A stretch of DNA of 64,000 bases from 20CM-2-65-7 sp036558345 (lineage in GTDB: Bacteria; Gemmatimonadota; Gemmatimonadetes; Gemmatimonadales; GWC2-71-9). Position numbers and translations under genes: made by a program. Of this stretch, positions 49,972 through 57,731 are shown in pieces (position 1 is the first letter of the stretch; the number at the start of each line of letters is the position of its first letter). Where the stretch lies: positions 26,598-90,597 of the forward strand of contig DATBFV010000098.1 in assembly GCA_036558345.1 (NCBI GenBank), read 5' to 3'. The notes under the pieces were generated by a model. That model saw nothing but the letters and a program-made list of their open reading frames with translations, had not been told where the DNA came from and ran no database searches.

Positions 49972-49995
49972 AGCCGGCTCCACTCGGAGCCGGCT
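49972..49995 (+). terminator. Perfect hairpin between the esterase and Rieske genes
   Basis: AGCCGGCTCC (49972-49981) and GGAGCCGGCT (49986-49995) pair over 10 bp around the loop ACTC, 19 bases after the esterase stop. No T-run follows, so it may be a terminator, a stability element or an attenuator. It argues for the Rieske start at 50015 rather than 49964. Confidence 0.5.
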
Positions 49996-50014
49996 CCCTA
50001 GGTGGAGGTGGGCG

Positions 50015-50317
50015 ATGCTGGTTCGAATCGGAAACGTAAAGGATGTCGCGACCGGGCAAATCCGTGCCTTCGATGTCGCGGGCAGCACGATCGATGTCGC
50101 GCGAGCGGGGGGGCAGTTGTACGCGTTCGATGATGCCTGCACCCACAGGGGGTGCTCGCTTGCGAGGGGCAAGCTCGAGGGCACGACGCTCACGTGCCCC
50201 TGCCACCACAGCCAGTTCGACGTGAGGTCAGGCGCCGTCCTCCGCGGGCCAGCCGGACAACCCGTGCGATCCCGGTCAGTGCTAACCTCGGGTGAGGATC
50301 TGCTTCTCGAGGCTTAG
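50015..50317 (+). CDS. Rieske [2Fe-2S] ferredoxin-like protein
   Basis: A 100-residue soluble protein with the two Rieske motifs CTHRGCSLARG and CPCHHSQFDVRSG. It matches the small ferredoxin subunit of dioxygenase-type systems or stand-alone NirD-like proteins. GGAGG at 50004-50008 sets the ATG start. No oxygenase subunits are adjacent, so its redox partner is unknown. Confidence 0.88.
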   Translation: MLVRIGNVKDVATGQIRAFDVAGSTIDVARAGGQLYAFDDACTHRGCSLARGKLEGTTLTCPCHHSQFDVRSGAVLRGPAGQPVRSRSVLTSGEDLLLEA

Positions 50318-50350
50318 TTTTTGGCTGCCGCAGCGGGCCGCAGTAACGGC

Positions 50351-51145
50351 CTAGGCCCGTTGAACGACCCACCGGTACCGGAGCAGCTGACCCGGCGTGT
50401 TCACGGACAGACCGAGCCAGTCGACGAAGCGAATCTCGCCGAGCGCCGGGTCCTCACCGGGCAGGAGGGTCCGCTCGCTCAGAGCAGCGCCGAAATACCG
50501 CGCGCGGGGATCGGCAACGACCTCACGCGGATCGCCTCGCACGCTCAGCTTGCGCCGTACGAGGTCGTCGAGCCGGAACTGCTCCGGGCCAGCCACTTCG
50601 ACGATCCCGCCCATGGGGCGTCCAACCGCGATGCTGGCCACGGCCCTGGCAACATCGTCGGCAGCGATCGGTTGCACCAGAACGGGAGCGAGACGCACGG
50701 TGTCACGGACGGTCGCGCCATCCGCTATGGCTTCGAGGAACTCAAAGAATTGTGTCGCATGGACGATCGAATACGGGACGACCGACCGCCCGATCAGCCG
50801 CTCCTGAACAAGCTTCGCGCGGAAGTAGCCGCTCTCGGTGAGGCGATCGGTCCCCACCACCGACAAGGCAACATGGTGTTGCACACCCGCCGCCGGCTCC
50901 GCCGCGAGCAGGTTGGCAGTGCTGGTCTGGAAGAAATTGAGAACGGCAGCGTCCTCGAGCGATGGCGAGTTCGATACGTCGACGACGACGGCGGCGCCAG
51001 CGAGAGCCTCCGGCAACCCCTGAGTGGTGAGCGTGTTGACACCGGAGGCCGGCGATGCCGGCAGGACGTCGTGGCCCTCCTCGCGGAGCCGGGCGACAAC
51101 TTTCGACCCGATGAGGCCAGTTCCGCCGATGACCACGATCCTCAT
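50351..51145 (-). CDS. NmrA-like NAD(P)-binding protein
   Basis: A 264-residue atypical short-chain dehydrogenase. MRIVVIGGTGLIGSKVVARL is the Rossmann nucleotide loop. The middle contains HHVALSVVGTDRL and SGYFRAKLVQERLI, with YxxxK-like spacing (YFRAK), and the IVHATQFFEFL segment of NmrA-type NAD(P)-binding proteins. It is more likely a redox sensor or a small-molecule reductase than a core enzyme. It follows the DsbA-like gene with a 4-base overlap. Confidence 0.85.
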   Translation of the reverse strand: MRIVVIGGTGLIGSKVVARLREEGHDVLPASPASGVNTLTTQGLPEALAGAAVVVDVSNSPSLEDAAVLNFFQTSTANLLAAEPAAGVQHHVALSVVGTDRLTESGYFRAKLVQERLIGRSVVPYSIVHATQFFEFLEAIADGATVRDTVRLAPVLVQPIAADDVARAVASIAVGRPMGGIVEVAGPEQFRLDDLVRRKLSVRGDPREVVADPRARYFGAALSERTLLPGEDPALGEIRFVDWLGLSVNTPGQLLRYRWVVQRA

Positions 51146-51684
51146 GCTTTCTCCTCGGCCAACGCGAGCCTCGCCTGCTCGAGCGCCGCGAGCAGGGTTC
51201 TGATGTCGTAGTCGCCGTCGTGGCGGACACCATTGATGTAGAACGTGGGCGTGCCGTTCACCCCGCTCTTGACCCCATTCATGAAGTCGTCCCGCACCCG
51301 CGCGCGGTAGGTTCCTTCGCTCAGATCGCGGCGCACGCGCTCCACATCGAGGCCAACCTCGGCCGCTCCTGCGAGCAGCGCGTCGTCGTTCAGGACGGGC
51401 TGATGACGGAACAGCCAGTCGTGCATCGGCCAGAACTTGCCCTGTGCCGCCGCCGCTTCGGCCACTTCAGCCGCGTGCTCGGCGTACTCGTGGATCTGCG
51501 TCAACGGGAAATTGCGGAACGCGAAGCGCAGCTGGTCGCCGAGGCGGCGGCGTACCGCCTGCACGATCGGAAATGCGCGCCCGCAGTAGGGACACTGGTA
51601 GTCGCCGTACTCGACGAGCGTGACGGGAGCGTCGGGGTTTCCGGTGACGTGATCGCGATTGGACACGGGTGTCTTGAGGTTCAT
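51142..51684 (-). CDS. DsbA-family thiol-disulfide oxidoreductase
   Basis: A 180-residue thioredoxin-fold protein with the active site YGDYQCPYCGRAF and cis-Pro loop NGTPTFYING. GGAGGCG before the ATG at 51684 sets the start; no signal peptide is present, so it is probably cytoplasmic like FrnE/2-hydroxychromene-isomerase-type relatives. It is divergent from the hydrolase gene across a 176-base region with a long inverted repeat, and overlaps the NmrA-like gene by 4 bases. Confidence 0.88.
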   Translation of the reverse strand: MNLKTPVSNRDHVTGNPDAPVTLVEYGDYQCPYCGRAFPIVQAVRRRLGDQLRFAFRNFPLTQIHEYAEHAAEVAEAAAAQGKFWPMHDWLFRHQPVLNDDALLAGAAEVGLDVERVRRDLSEGTYRARVRDDFMNGVKSGVNGTPTFYINGVRHDGDYDIRTLLAALEQARLALAEEKA

Positions 51685-51738
51685 GATGTCGCCTCCGAAG
51701 GACCACACTGTCACGGCCAGGCGTTGAGAAACATTGGA

Positions 51739-51784
51739 CGATGGTATCGGTGCCAGCACACGCGCTCGTTCACCGATACCAACG
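51739..51784. promoter_or_regulatory. Long inverted repeat, probable operator
   Basis: CGATGGTATCGGTG (51739-51752) is the reverse complement of CACCGATACCAACG (51771-51784) with one mismatch; the inner 10 bases are exact. The half-sites are centred 32 bases apart, three helical turns. The repeat lies between the divergent DsbA-like and hydrolase genes. Confidence 0.55.
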
Positions 51785-51860
51785 CACAATCGACCCGAGC
51801 GCGGCGCTCGTGCATCATCGCGCATGCTTTCCACCGCCCACTCGTTTTTCAGGAGGACAC

Positions 51861-52649
51861 ATGCGCACCCCCACCGTTGCGAAAGCCGTGTTGATCGCCG
51901 TGCTCGTAGGCTGCTCCACACCCGAAGCGTTGCAGCCGACCGCGCTACTGGCGCAGACGACAAAGCCGGCCAAACCAACCATCGTGCTGGTGCACGGCGC
52001 CTTCGCCGACGCGTCCGGCTGGCAGTCGGTGATCACCCTGTTGCAGAAGGATGGATTCAACGTCGTCGCCGTGCAGAATACGCTGACCTCGCTCGCGAAC
52101 GACGTGGAAACCACGAAGCGACTGATCGATGCCCAGACGGGACCGGTCGTGGTCGTGGCGCATTCGTACGGCGGCGCGGTGATCAGCGGGGCCGCGGCGG
52201 GAAATCCGAACGTGAAGGCGCTGGTCTACATTGCCGCACTCGCGCCCGATGCCAATGAAGTCCTGGGTCCGCTCCTCAATCAATACCCGACGGGGGTTCT
52301 GACGAAGTTCGTCCCCGACGCCGCCGGGTTCCTCCACATCGATTACGCCGCATACCCCGTGTACTTCGCTCCGGACATCCCGCGCAAAGAGGCGGAGGCT
52401 ATGGCGGTGGCTCAAAAGCCGCTCACCTCGGGAGCCTTCACTCAGACGAACCCGGCCGCAGCGTGGAAGACTATTCCGAGCTGGTTCATGGTCGCGCAGC
52501 AGGATAGCATCATCAACCCGAACCTCGAGCGGTTTTTCGCGAAGCGGATGAATGCTCGGACCACCGAGATCAAATCGAGCCACGTGGTCTTCCTGTCGCA
52601 TCCGCAGGCAGTCGAAAGACTGATTCGCGAGGCGGCTGGGGGAGAGTGA
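51861..52649 (+). CDS. Alpha/beta hydrolase, secreted
   Basis: A 262-residue EstC-like hydrolase. AGGAGG precedes the ATG. A lipobox-like VLVGCS ends the signal peptide. IVLVHGAFADASGW is the oxyanion region and VVVAHSYGGAVISG holds the nucleophile Ser; the His is probably in SHVVFLSHP. It overlaps or abuts the peroxiredoxin gene, so both are made from one message. Substrate unknown. Confidence 0.87.
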   Translation: MRTPTVAKAVLIAVLVGCSTPEALQPTALLAQTTKPAKPTIVLVHGAFADASGWQSVITLLQKDGFNVVAVQNTLTSLANDVETTKRLIDAQTGPVVVVAHSYGGAVISGAAAGNPNVKALVYIAALAPDANEVLGPLLNQYPTGVLTKFVPDAAGFLHIDYAAYPVYFAPDIPRKEAEAMAVAQKPLTSGAFTQTNPAAAWKTIPSWFMVAQQDSIINPNLERFFAKRMNARTTEIKSSHVVFLSHPQAVERLIREAAGGE

Positions 52650-52651
52650 TC

Positions 52652-53128
52652 ATGGGCTCCCCACTGCAGGGCGAGCAAGCCCCTGATTTCGAGCTGGCGG
52701 GTGCCGACGGCACACCGACCACGCTGCGCGAGTTACGCGGCTCGCCCGTAGTGCTCGCGTTCTATCCAGCCGACTGGAGCCCGGTGTGCAGCGATCAGAT
52801 GGCGCTGTACAACGAAGTACTCTCTGACTTCGAGCACCTCGGCGCGCGGATCTTCGGGATTTCCGTCGACGGCAGGTGGTGCCATGCCGCATTCGCCGAA
52901 AGCCGCAACCTCCGGTTTCCGCTGCTCGCCGATTTCGAGCCGAAGGGGGATGTCGCCCGCCGCTACGGCGTCTATCGCGAGTCTGACGGTACGACGGAGC
53001 GCGCGCTGGTGGTGATCGACGCCGACGGCGTCATTAGATGGCGCTACGTCTCCCCGATCGACGTGAATCCCGGTGCCGACGGCATTCTGGAAGCCCTTGA
53101 GGGGCTCGTTGCGGAGGCCTCCAAGTAG
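52652..53128 (+). CDS. Peroxiredoxin (AhpC/TSA family)
   Basis: A 158-residue thiol peroxidase. PADWSPVCSDQMALYNEVL contains the peroxidatic Cys in a P-x3-S/T-x2-C setting (family norm FTPVCTTE). No second Cys is present, so it is a 1-Cys type and needs an external thiol. The ATG at 52652 lies 7 bases after GGGGGAGAG; a GTG at 52646 is the alternative. It is followed by a strong terminator. Confidence 0.9.
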   Translation: MGSPLQGEQAPDFELAGADGTPTTLRELRGSPVVLAFYPADWSPVCSDQMALYNEVLSDFEHLGARIFGISVDGRWCHAAFAESRNLRFPLLADFEPKGDVARRYGVYRESDGTTERALVVIDADGVIRWRYVSPIDVNPGADGILEALEGLVAEASK

Positions 53129-53174
53129 ATCAGTGTGAACGCGCCGCCGGGCAAGCGAAGCGATCGCTGTGGAA

Positions 53175-53207
53175 AAAAAGGGCGGCCAAGTGCGGGCCGC
53201 CCTTTTT
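53175..53207 (+). terminator. Rho-independent terminator after the peroxiredoxin gene
   Basis: AAAAAGGGCGGCC (53175-53187) pairs with GGCCGCCCTTTTT (53195-53207) around a 7-base loop. The stem is exact and ends in T5; it is the most canonical terminator in the window. Confidence 0.92.
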
Positions 53208-53231
53208 CTGTTGCATGATCGTTGCCAAATC

Positions 53232-53245
53232 GATACTAAAGTATC
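53232..53245 (+). promoter_or_regulatory. Short palindrome upstream of the histidine kinase
   Basis: GATACTAAAGTATC is an inverted repeat of GATAC around TAAA, 62 bases before the kinase start. A near copy, GATACCAAAGTATG, lies at the 3' end of the kinase gene before the next regulator. Confidence 0.5.
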
Positions 53246-53307
53246 AGTGACACGCACCTGGTCGGTGCCGCAGTTTCGGAAAGAGCTCGCGACGCGGAGG
53301 CCCTCAC

Positions 53308-55107
53308 ATGGCAAGCCCGGTTTCGCTGGAGCAATCCATCCCAGGTGCACCTCTTACTTCGATTGTCCTCACTGAGGAGTTACGCCGTCGCCCGGCGCGG
53401 GGGCCCGAGTATGAGAAGGAAAACCGCGCACTCGCGTCACTGGTCCGCACGCTGGCTGACTCGCCCTCCACAATTCTGCAAACGCTCGCGGAGACGGTGC
53501 TGGAGCTGTTGGAGGCACATTCTGCCGGCCTGAGCCTGCTCACCAAGGATGCAACGCGATTCTACTGGGCGGCGATCGCCGGAGCGTGGCAGCCACACCT
53601 GGGCGGCGGCACGCCACGCGACTTTGGCCCGTGCGGCGATGTGCTCAACCGCAACGCGCCGATGCTCTTCACGCACTGGGAGCGCCGCTATCCGTATCTC
53701 GGCTCGGCGCTACCGCTCGCCGACGAGGGGCTTCTTGTTCCCTTTCACGTCAATGGCACTGCGGTTGGCACGATCTGGGCAATCGCCCACGATCAGCGTC
53801 GCAGGTTCGACGCCGAGGATCTGCGGCTGCTCGAAAGCCTGAGCCGCGTCGCGTCGGCGGCGTATCAGGCGGTGGCGTCCATCAAGAACCTCGAGTTGGA
53901 AGTCGCCGCGCGGCAGCGAGCCGAATTGGAAATTCGGCAGCTGGTCAGCGGCTTGGAGGCGCAGGTTCGGGCTCGGACCTCTGAGCTGGAACGCAGTGAA
54001 GCATTCCTCGCGAAAGTTCAGCAGATCAGCAACACCGGCGGCTTCTCCTGGTGGCCGGCGACGGGCAAGATTCTCTACTCCGACCAGATGTACTCTATCT
54101 GCGAGATCGATCCAGCCGTGCCGCTCACGCGAGAGCTGGCTCGCAGTCGAATCCATCCGGACGATCTCCCCGCCGAGCAGGAGGCCATCGGGCAAGCGGT
54201 CTCGGCAGCGCGCGACATGGAATACGCTTGCCGCCTGATCATGCCCGATCAGCGGGTCAAGTATGTTCACTCGTTCATGCAGGCCACACGCGATGCGCAG
54301 GGCGAACTGGTCTACGTTGGTGCGCTCCAGGATGTGACGCAACGACGCCTATCGGAGCTCGCGCTCAACAAAGTCCGCGCCGAACTCGAACACGTTGCCC
54401 GCGTCACAGCGTTCGGCGCCCTCTCGGCATCGATCGCCCACGAAGTCAAGCAGCCGCTGTCGGGCATCATCACCAACGCCGGCACGTGTCTGCGGATGCT
54501 CGCCGCAGATCCGCCCAACGTCGAAGGCGCCCGTCAAACCGCAATGCGGACCATCCGTGACGGCGAGCGCGCGACGGAAGTGATCACCCGGTTACGCGGG
54601 TTGTTCGCTCATAGTCAGGTCGTCACAGAGCGGTTGGACCTGAACAAAGCGATCGAAGAAGTGATTGCGCTGTCCAGGGGCGATCTGCAGCGGGCGCGCG
54701 TGATCGTGCGCTTGGACCTTGGCCAGAACCTTCCGGACGCTACGGGCGATCGAATCCAGCTCCAGCAGGTCATCCTGAACCTGGTCATGAACGCATCGAA
54801 CGCCATGAGCGGGGTCGAGGATCGGCCGCGGGAGCTCACGGTGAGATCGGTGCTGGATGAAGGTGGTGGCATCCGGGTGTCCGTCCACGACACTGGTGTG
54901 GGATTCAAGCCACAACTCGCCGAGCGCCTGTTCGAGCCGTTCTTCACAACCAAGAGCGGCGGGATGGGAATTGGTCTCTCCGTCAGTCGCTCGATCATTG
55001 AGCGGCATCAGGGGCGTCTCTGGGCGACGTGCAACCAGGATCACGGCGCCACGTTTGTGTTCTGCATTCCCCGCGAGGCCCGAGAACTCACCGATACCAA
55101 AGTATGA
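53308..55107 (+). CDS. GAF-PAS sensor histidine kinase (soluble, FixL-type)
   Basis: A 599-residue cytoplasmic kinase without membrane segments. A GAF domain (about 45-190), a coiled coil (190-225), a PAS domain (about 230-345) and a HisKA-type dimerisation domain with the phospho-His in SIAHEVKQPLSGIITNAG (about 379) precede the ATPase domain: QVILNLVMNASNAM, DTGVGFKP, GGMGIGLSVSRSIIERH. The HEVKQPL motif is that of FixL/DctB-like kinases. GGAGG precedes the ATG. It is followed by two receiver proteins that are likely partners. Confidence 0.91.
   Translation: MASPVSLEQSIPGAPLTSIVLTEELRRRPARGPEYEKENRALASLVRTLADSPSTILQTLAETVLELLEAHSAGLSLLTKDATRFYWAAIAGAWQPHLGGGTPRDFGPCGDVLNRNAPMLFTHWERRYPYLGSALPLADEGLLVPFHVNGTAVGTIWAIAHDQRRRFDAEDLRLLESLSRVASAAYQAVASIKNLELEVAARQRAELEIRQLVSGLEAQVRARTSELERSEAFLAKVQQISNTGGFSWWPATGKILYSDQMYSICEIDPAVPLTRELARSRIHPDDLPAEQEAIGQAVSAARDMEYACRLIMPDQRVKYVHSFMQATRDAQGELVYVGALQDVTQRRLSELALNKVRAELEHVARVTAFGALSASIAHEVKQPLSGIITNAGTCLRMLAADPPNVEGARQTAMRTIRDGERATEVITRLRGLFAHSQVVTERLDLNKAIEEVIALSRGDLQRARVIVRLDLGQNLPDATGDRIQLQQVILNLVMNASNAMSGVEDRPRELTVRSVLDEGGGIRVSVHDTGVGFKPQLAERLFEPFFTTKSGGMGIGLSVSRSIIERHQGRLWATCNQDHGATFVFCIPREARELTDTKV
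55093..55106 (+). promoter_or_regulatory. Second copy of the GATAC palindrome
   Basis: GATACCAAAGTATG spans the last codons of the kinase gene, 77 bases before the receiver gene. It differs from the copy at 53232 in two positions. Confidence 0.4.
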
Positions 55108-55182
55108 TGGCTGATAGTCCGGGCAGGGTGCATGATGGGCAAGCCCACAATAGGCTAGGACGCCGCGCCAAATGTGTACGAC

Positions 55183-55557
55183 ATGACGAGTCAGGTTGCC
55201 GTCGTGGTGGTCATCGATGACGATCTCTCCGTGCGTGAATCGCTCCCGGACCTGTTGATGGAGTTCGGCTATCCAGTTGAGGCGTTCCCATCTGCGGAAG
55301 CGTTTCTGGAATCCGACTGGGTCGGGCGTACCCGCTGCCTGATTCTGGACGTGGCGATGCCCGGCATGACCGGGCCCGAGCTGCAGCGGGAATTGACGGC
55401 CCGCTGCGAGGATATTCCGATCGTGTTCATTACCGCGCAGCAAGACACGACGGTTCGTCCCCGCCTCATGGCACACGGTGCCGTCGAGTGTCTGTTCAAA
55501 CCCTTCAGCGACGAGGCGCTGCTCCGGGCGGTTACTGCCGCCTGCGGGCCGACGTGA
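55183..55557 (+). CDS. Stand-alone receiver domain protein (FixJ-like)
   Basis: A 124-residue receiver without output domain: VVVIDDDLSVRESLPDLL, phosphoacceptor Asp in CLILDVAMPGMTGPEL, IVFITAQQD and CLFKPFSDEALL. It is closely related in layout to the N-terminal half of the next gene. GTG at 55174 is a possible earlier start. A stand-alone receiver next to a full regulator usually acts as a phosphate sink or shuttle. Confidence 0.88.
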   Translation: MTSQVAVVVVIDDDLSVRESLPDLLMEFGYPVEAFPSAEAFLESDWVGRTRCLILDVAMPGMTGPELQRELTARCEDIPIVFITAQQDTTVRPRLMAHGAVECLFKPFSDEALLRAVTAACGPT

Positions 55558-55561
55558 ACAC

Positions 55562-56176
55562 ATGGCGCGCCCCACGCCGATGGTGTTTATCGTCGACGAC
55601 GACGTGTCCGTGCGCGAATCGCTGGAATTGCTGATCCGCAGCGCGGGGTGGCGACCTGAGACATTTGCGTCCGCGCAGGAATTCCTGATCCATCCCCGCG
55701 CGCCCGTCCCTTCCTGCCTCGTCCTCGACGTTTCCCTGCCCGATCTGAACGGACTCGATCTACAGAAGCAGATCGCCGAGACCCGGGCGGAGCTGCCGAT
55801 CATCTTTATCACCGCGCATGGCAATATCCCGATGACAGTGCGCGCGATGAAGGAGGGCGCGGTGGAGTTCCTGACGAAGCCGATCCGCGCCGAGGCTCTG
55901 CTGAGCGCGGTACGCGGTGCCGTGGAGCGCAGCGCTGCCGCCTTGAACGAGGAAATGAACCTGAGGGCGCTGCGGGCTAGCTACGCCTCCCTCAGCCGGC
56001 GCGAGCGTGAAGTCATGGCGCTGGTTGTGTCCGGGCTGTTGAACAAGCAGGTCGGCGGCAAACTCGGAATCAGCGAGATTACCGTGAAGGCCCATCGCGG
56101 CCGCGTGATGCGGAAGATGAAAGCCGGATCGCTTCCCGATCTCGTGAAGATGTCAGCGCGACTGCTGATGCAGTGA
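55562..56176 (+). CDS. FixJ-type response regulator with LuxR HTH
   Basis: A 204-residue regulator. The receiver has VFIVDDDVSVRESLELL, the Asp in LVLDVSLPDLNG, FITAHGNIPMTVRAMKEGAVEFLTKP; the LuxR-type helix-turn-helix lies at about 137-200 (LSRREREVMALVVSGLLNKQVGGKLGISEITVKAHRGRVM). The ATG at 55562 follows 4 bases after the previous stop. Its regulon is unknown; the GATAC palindromes near it are candidate targets. Confidence 0.92.
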   Translation: MARPTPMVFIVDDDVSVRESLELLIRSAGWRPETFASAQEFLIHPRAPVPSCLVLDVSLPDLNGLDLQKQIAETRAELPIIFITAHGNIPMTVRAMKEGAVEFLTKPIRAEALLSAVRGAVERSAAALNEEMNLRALRASYASLSRREREVMALVVSGLLNKQVGGKLGISEITVKAHRGRVMRKMKAGSLPDLVKMSARLLMQ

Positions 56177-56316
56177 CACGAGAAACGGTTCGCGTCCATT
56201 TTGTCAGAGTCGCTGCGCCTGCGGCACCGCTGCACGACGCCGTCTCCACAGAGCGGCACATGAATGTGACCGACAAGGGTCGCCGGCGCCAATCTAGCAC
56301 GCGCTGGTCCCGCCGA

Positions 56317-56322
56317 TATATT
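56317..56322 (+). promoter_or_regulatory. Candidate -10 box of a leaderless transcript
   Basis: TATATT ends 8 bases before the ATG at 56331, the spacing seen at other starts in this window. Confidence 0.4.
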
Positions 56323-56330
56323 GTGCCGCA

Positions 56331-56834
56331 ATGGACCTCAATCGCATTCTGCGCGAGGGCTTCATCGCCGGATGCATCGGCGCCGCCGCCGTAGCCCTCT
56401 GGTTCCTCATCGTCGATACTATCAATGGCCAGCCTCTTTTCACTCCCGCGATGCTCGGGAGCGCGGTGTTTTGGGGCACTCCCCATCCCGCACACGTGAT
56501 CATCGAGCCGGCACGCATTTTCGGTTACACGATGATTCACGTCAGCGCGTTCGTCGTGGTCGGCTGCGTCTGCGCCGCCCTGGCGGCCGAGGTCGAGTAT
56601 GCGCCGTCAACATTGTTTCTGGTGGTGGTGGGCTTCTGCTTCTTCGAAGTGGGCTTCTACATCCTGGTCGCCTTGATCGCCAAGCCGCTGCTGGGCTACC
56701 TGGCCTGGTGGAACGTCGCGATTGGCAATGCCTTGGCCGCGTTGGCGATGGGCTACTATCTGTGGCGAGAACATCCGCGCATCGGAGAGGAGCTGCGGCG
56801 GCACCCGCTCGGTGAAACGGAGGATGGCGAATAG
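56331..56834 (+). CDS. Four-helix membrane protein of unknown function
   Basis: A 167-residue protein with four membrane segments (GFIAGCIGAAAVALWFLIV, MIHVSAFVVVGCVCAALAA, LFLVVVGFCFFEVGFYILVALIA, WNVAIGNALAALAMGYYLW). I do not recognise a named family. A His- and Pro-rich loop (WGTPHPAHVIIEPAR) lies between helices 1 and 2. It converges on ctaG across the second TGATCAW array. A link to the oxidase operon is possible but unsupported. Confidence 0.7.
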   Translation: MDLNRILREGFIAGCIGAAAVALWFLIVDTINGQPLFTPAMLGSAVFWGTPHPAHVIIEPARIFGYTMIHVSAFVVVGCVCAALAAEVEYAPSTLFLVVVGFCFFEVGFYILVALIAKPLLGYLAWWNVAIGNALAALAMGYYLWREHPRIGEELRRHPLGETEDGE

Positions 56835-56844
56835 GGCCGCCGAA

Positions 56845-56872
56845 TGATCATTGATCAATGATCAATGATCAT
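56845..56872. repeat. TGATCAW heptamer array 2 (3' end of ctaG)
   Basis: Four head-to-tail units: TGATCAT, TGATCAA, TGATCAA and TGATCAT. The ctaG stop codon (56862-56864) and its last codons lie inside it. Confidence 0.85.
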
Positions 56873-57689
56873 TGTCCCCGTAGGCTTCCGCCGGCACTCC
56901 CGTTTCAGCATCCGCTCTCTGATCCCAGACTGAGTAACGGAACCACACAACGGTCATCACAATCCACAGCATCAGCCCGCCGAGCACCCACATCAGCAGC
57001 CCGCCGATCTGCTGGTCGTCGAGCGGAGAGAGACCACCCACCCGCGGCGCCGCCGCATAGAACGGATAGAGCACTGAATCCGAGAGCGTGATCAGTGCAC
57101 CCGTCACGGACATCGGAATTCCGAGCAGAAAGAGGTACAGCATCTGAATCAGGTGTTGCGCCCGCGGGAGCTCTGGCACCGGCGACAGCACCGGCCACCA
57201 CATGACGACGGCGGTGCCAAGGAAGACGAGGTGTTGGACAATGTGCAGTCCGTGGTGGCGGAGTGCGGCTTCGTACAGCGCCGGGACATGCCAGATGACG
57301 ATTGGCGCGCTGAAGATGAGCGCGGCAGCCAAAGGCCGCGTCACGACCCGCGCGACCACCATTACCCACCGCGGGCGCAGCAGCGGTCGCACCACATGCG
57401 CCGGCGTCCCGTACAGCAGCAGCGGCGGGAAGACGAGCGTCAGCAACAAGTGCTGCGCCATGTGTGCGCTGAATAGGTACGTGTCGGAGAGGTTATGCAG
57501 TGGGCCGTTGAGCGCGAGGAACAGGACAACCAGGGCCCCACAGAAGCTCGCGACCTGCCGGCGTGCCGACCGAAGGCCTCCCAAATACACGTAAAGCCCG
57601 CCCAGAAGGACGAGCCCGGCCGCTACGCTGGGATGGATGTTCCAGCGATTCCACTGCGGAAGGTCCAATGTCCAATGATCAATGATCAT
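56862..57689 (-). CDS. ctaG: Cytochrome c oxidase assembly protein, CtaG/caa3 type
   Basis: A 275-residue membrane protein of the caa3_CtaG family with about seven helices. The conserved His-rich segments are FSAHMAQHLLLTLVFPPLLLYGTP, IVIWHVPALYEAALRHHGLHIVQHLVFLGTAVVMWWPVL and the C-terminal DDQQIGGLLMWVLGGLMLWI. It helps insert copper or assemble the oxidase. Both ends are encoded in heptamer repeats: the start reads MIIDH from array 3, and the C-terminus DNDH plus stop come from array 2. It is the last gene of the cytochrome oxidase operon. Confidence 0.9.
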   Translation of the reverse strand: MIIDHWTLDLPQWNRWNIHPSVAAGLVLLGGLYVYLGGLRSARRQVASFCGALVVLFLALNGPLHNLSDTYLFSAHMAQHLLLTLVFPPLLLYGTPAHVVRPLLRPRWVMVVARVVTRPLAAALIFSAPIVIWHVPALYEAALRHHGLHIVQHLVFLGTAVVMWWPVLSPVPELPRAQHLIQMLYLFLLGIPMSVTGALITLSDSVLYPFYAAAPRVGGLSPLDDQQIGGLLMWVLGGLMLWIVMTVVWFRYSVWDQRADAETGVPAEAYGDNDH

Positions 57690-57724
57690 TGATCATTCTT
57701 CATTGATCATTCTTCAGTGATCAT
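57676..57724. repeat. TGATCAW heptamer array 3 (5' end of ctaG)
   Basis: Seven units in register: TGATCAA, TGATCAT, TGATCAT, TCTTCAT, TGATCAT, TCTTCAG and TGATCAT. Two are a variant word TCTTCAK. The array provides the ctaG start codon and fills most of the gap to the COX4 gene. Confidence 0.85.
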
Positions 57725-57731
57725 TCGTTTT

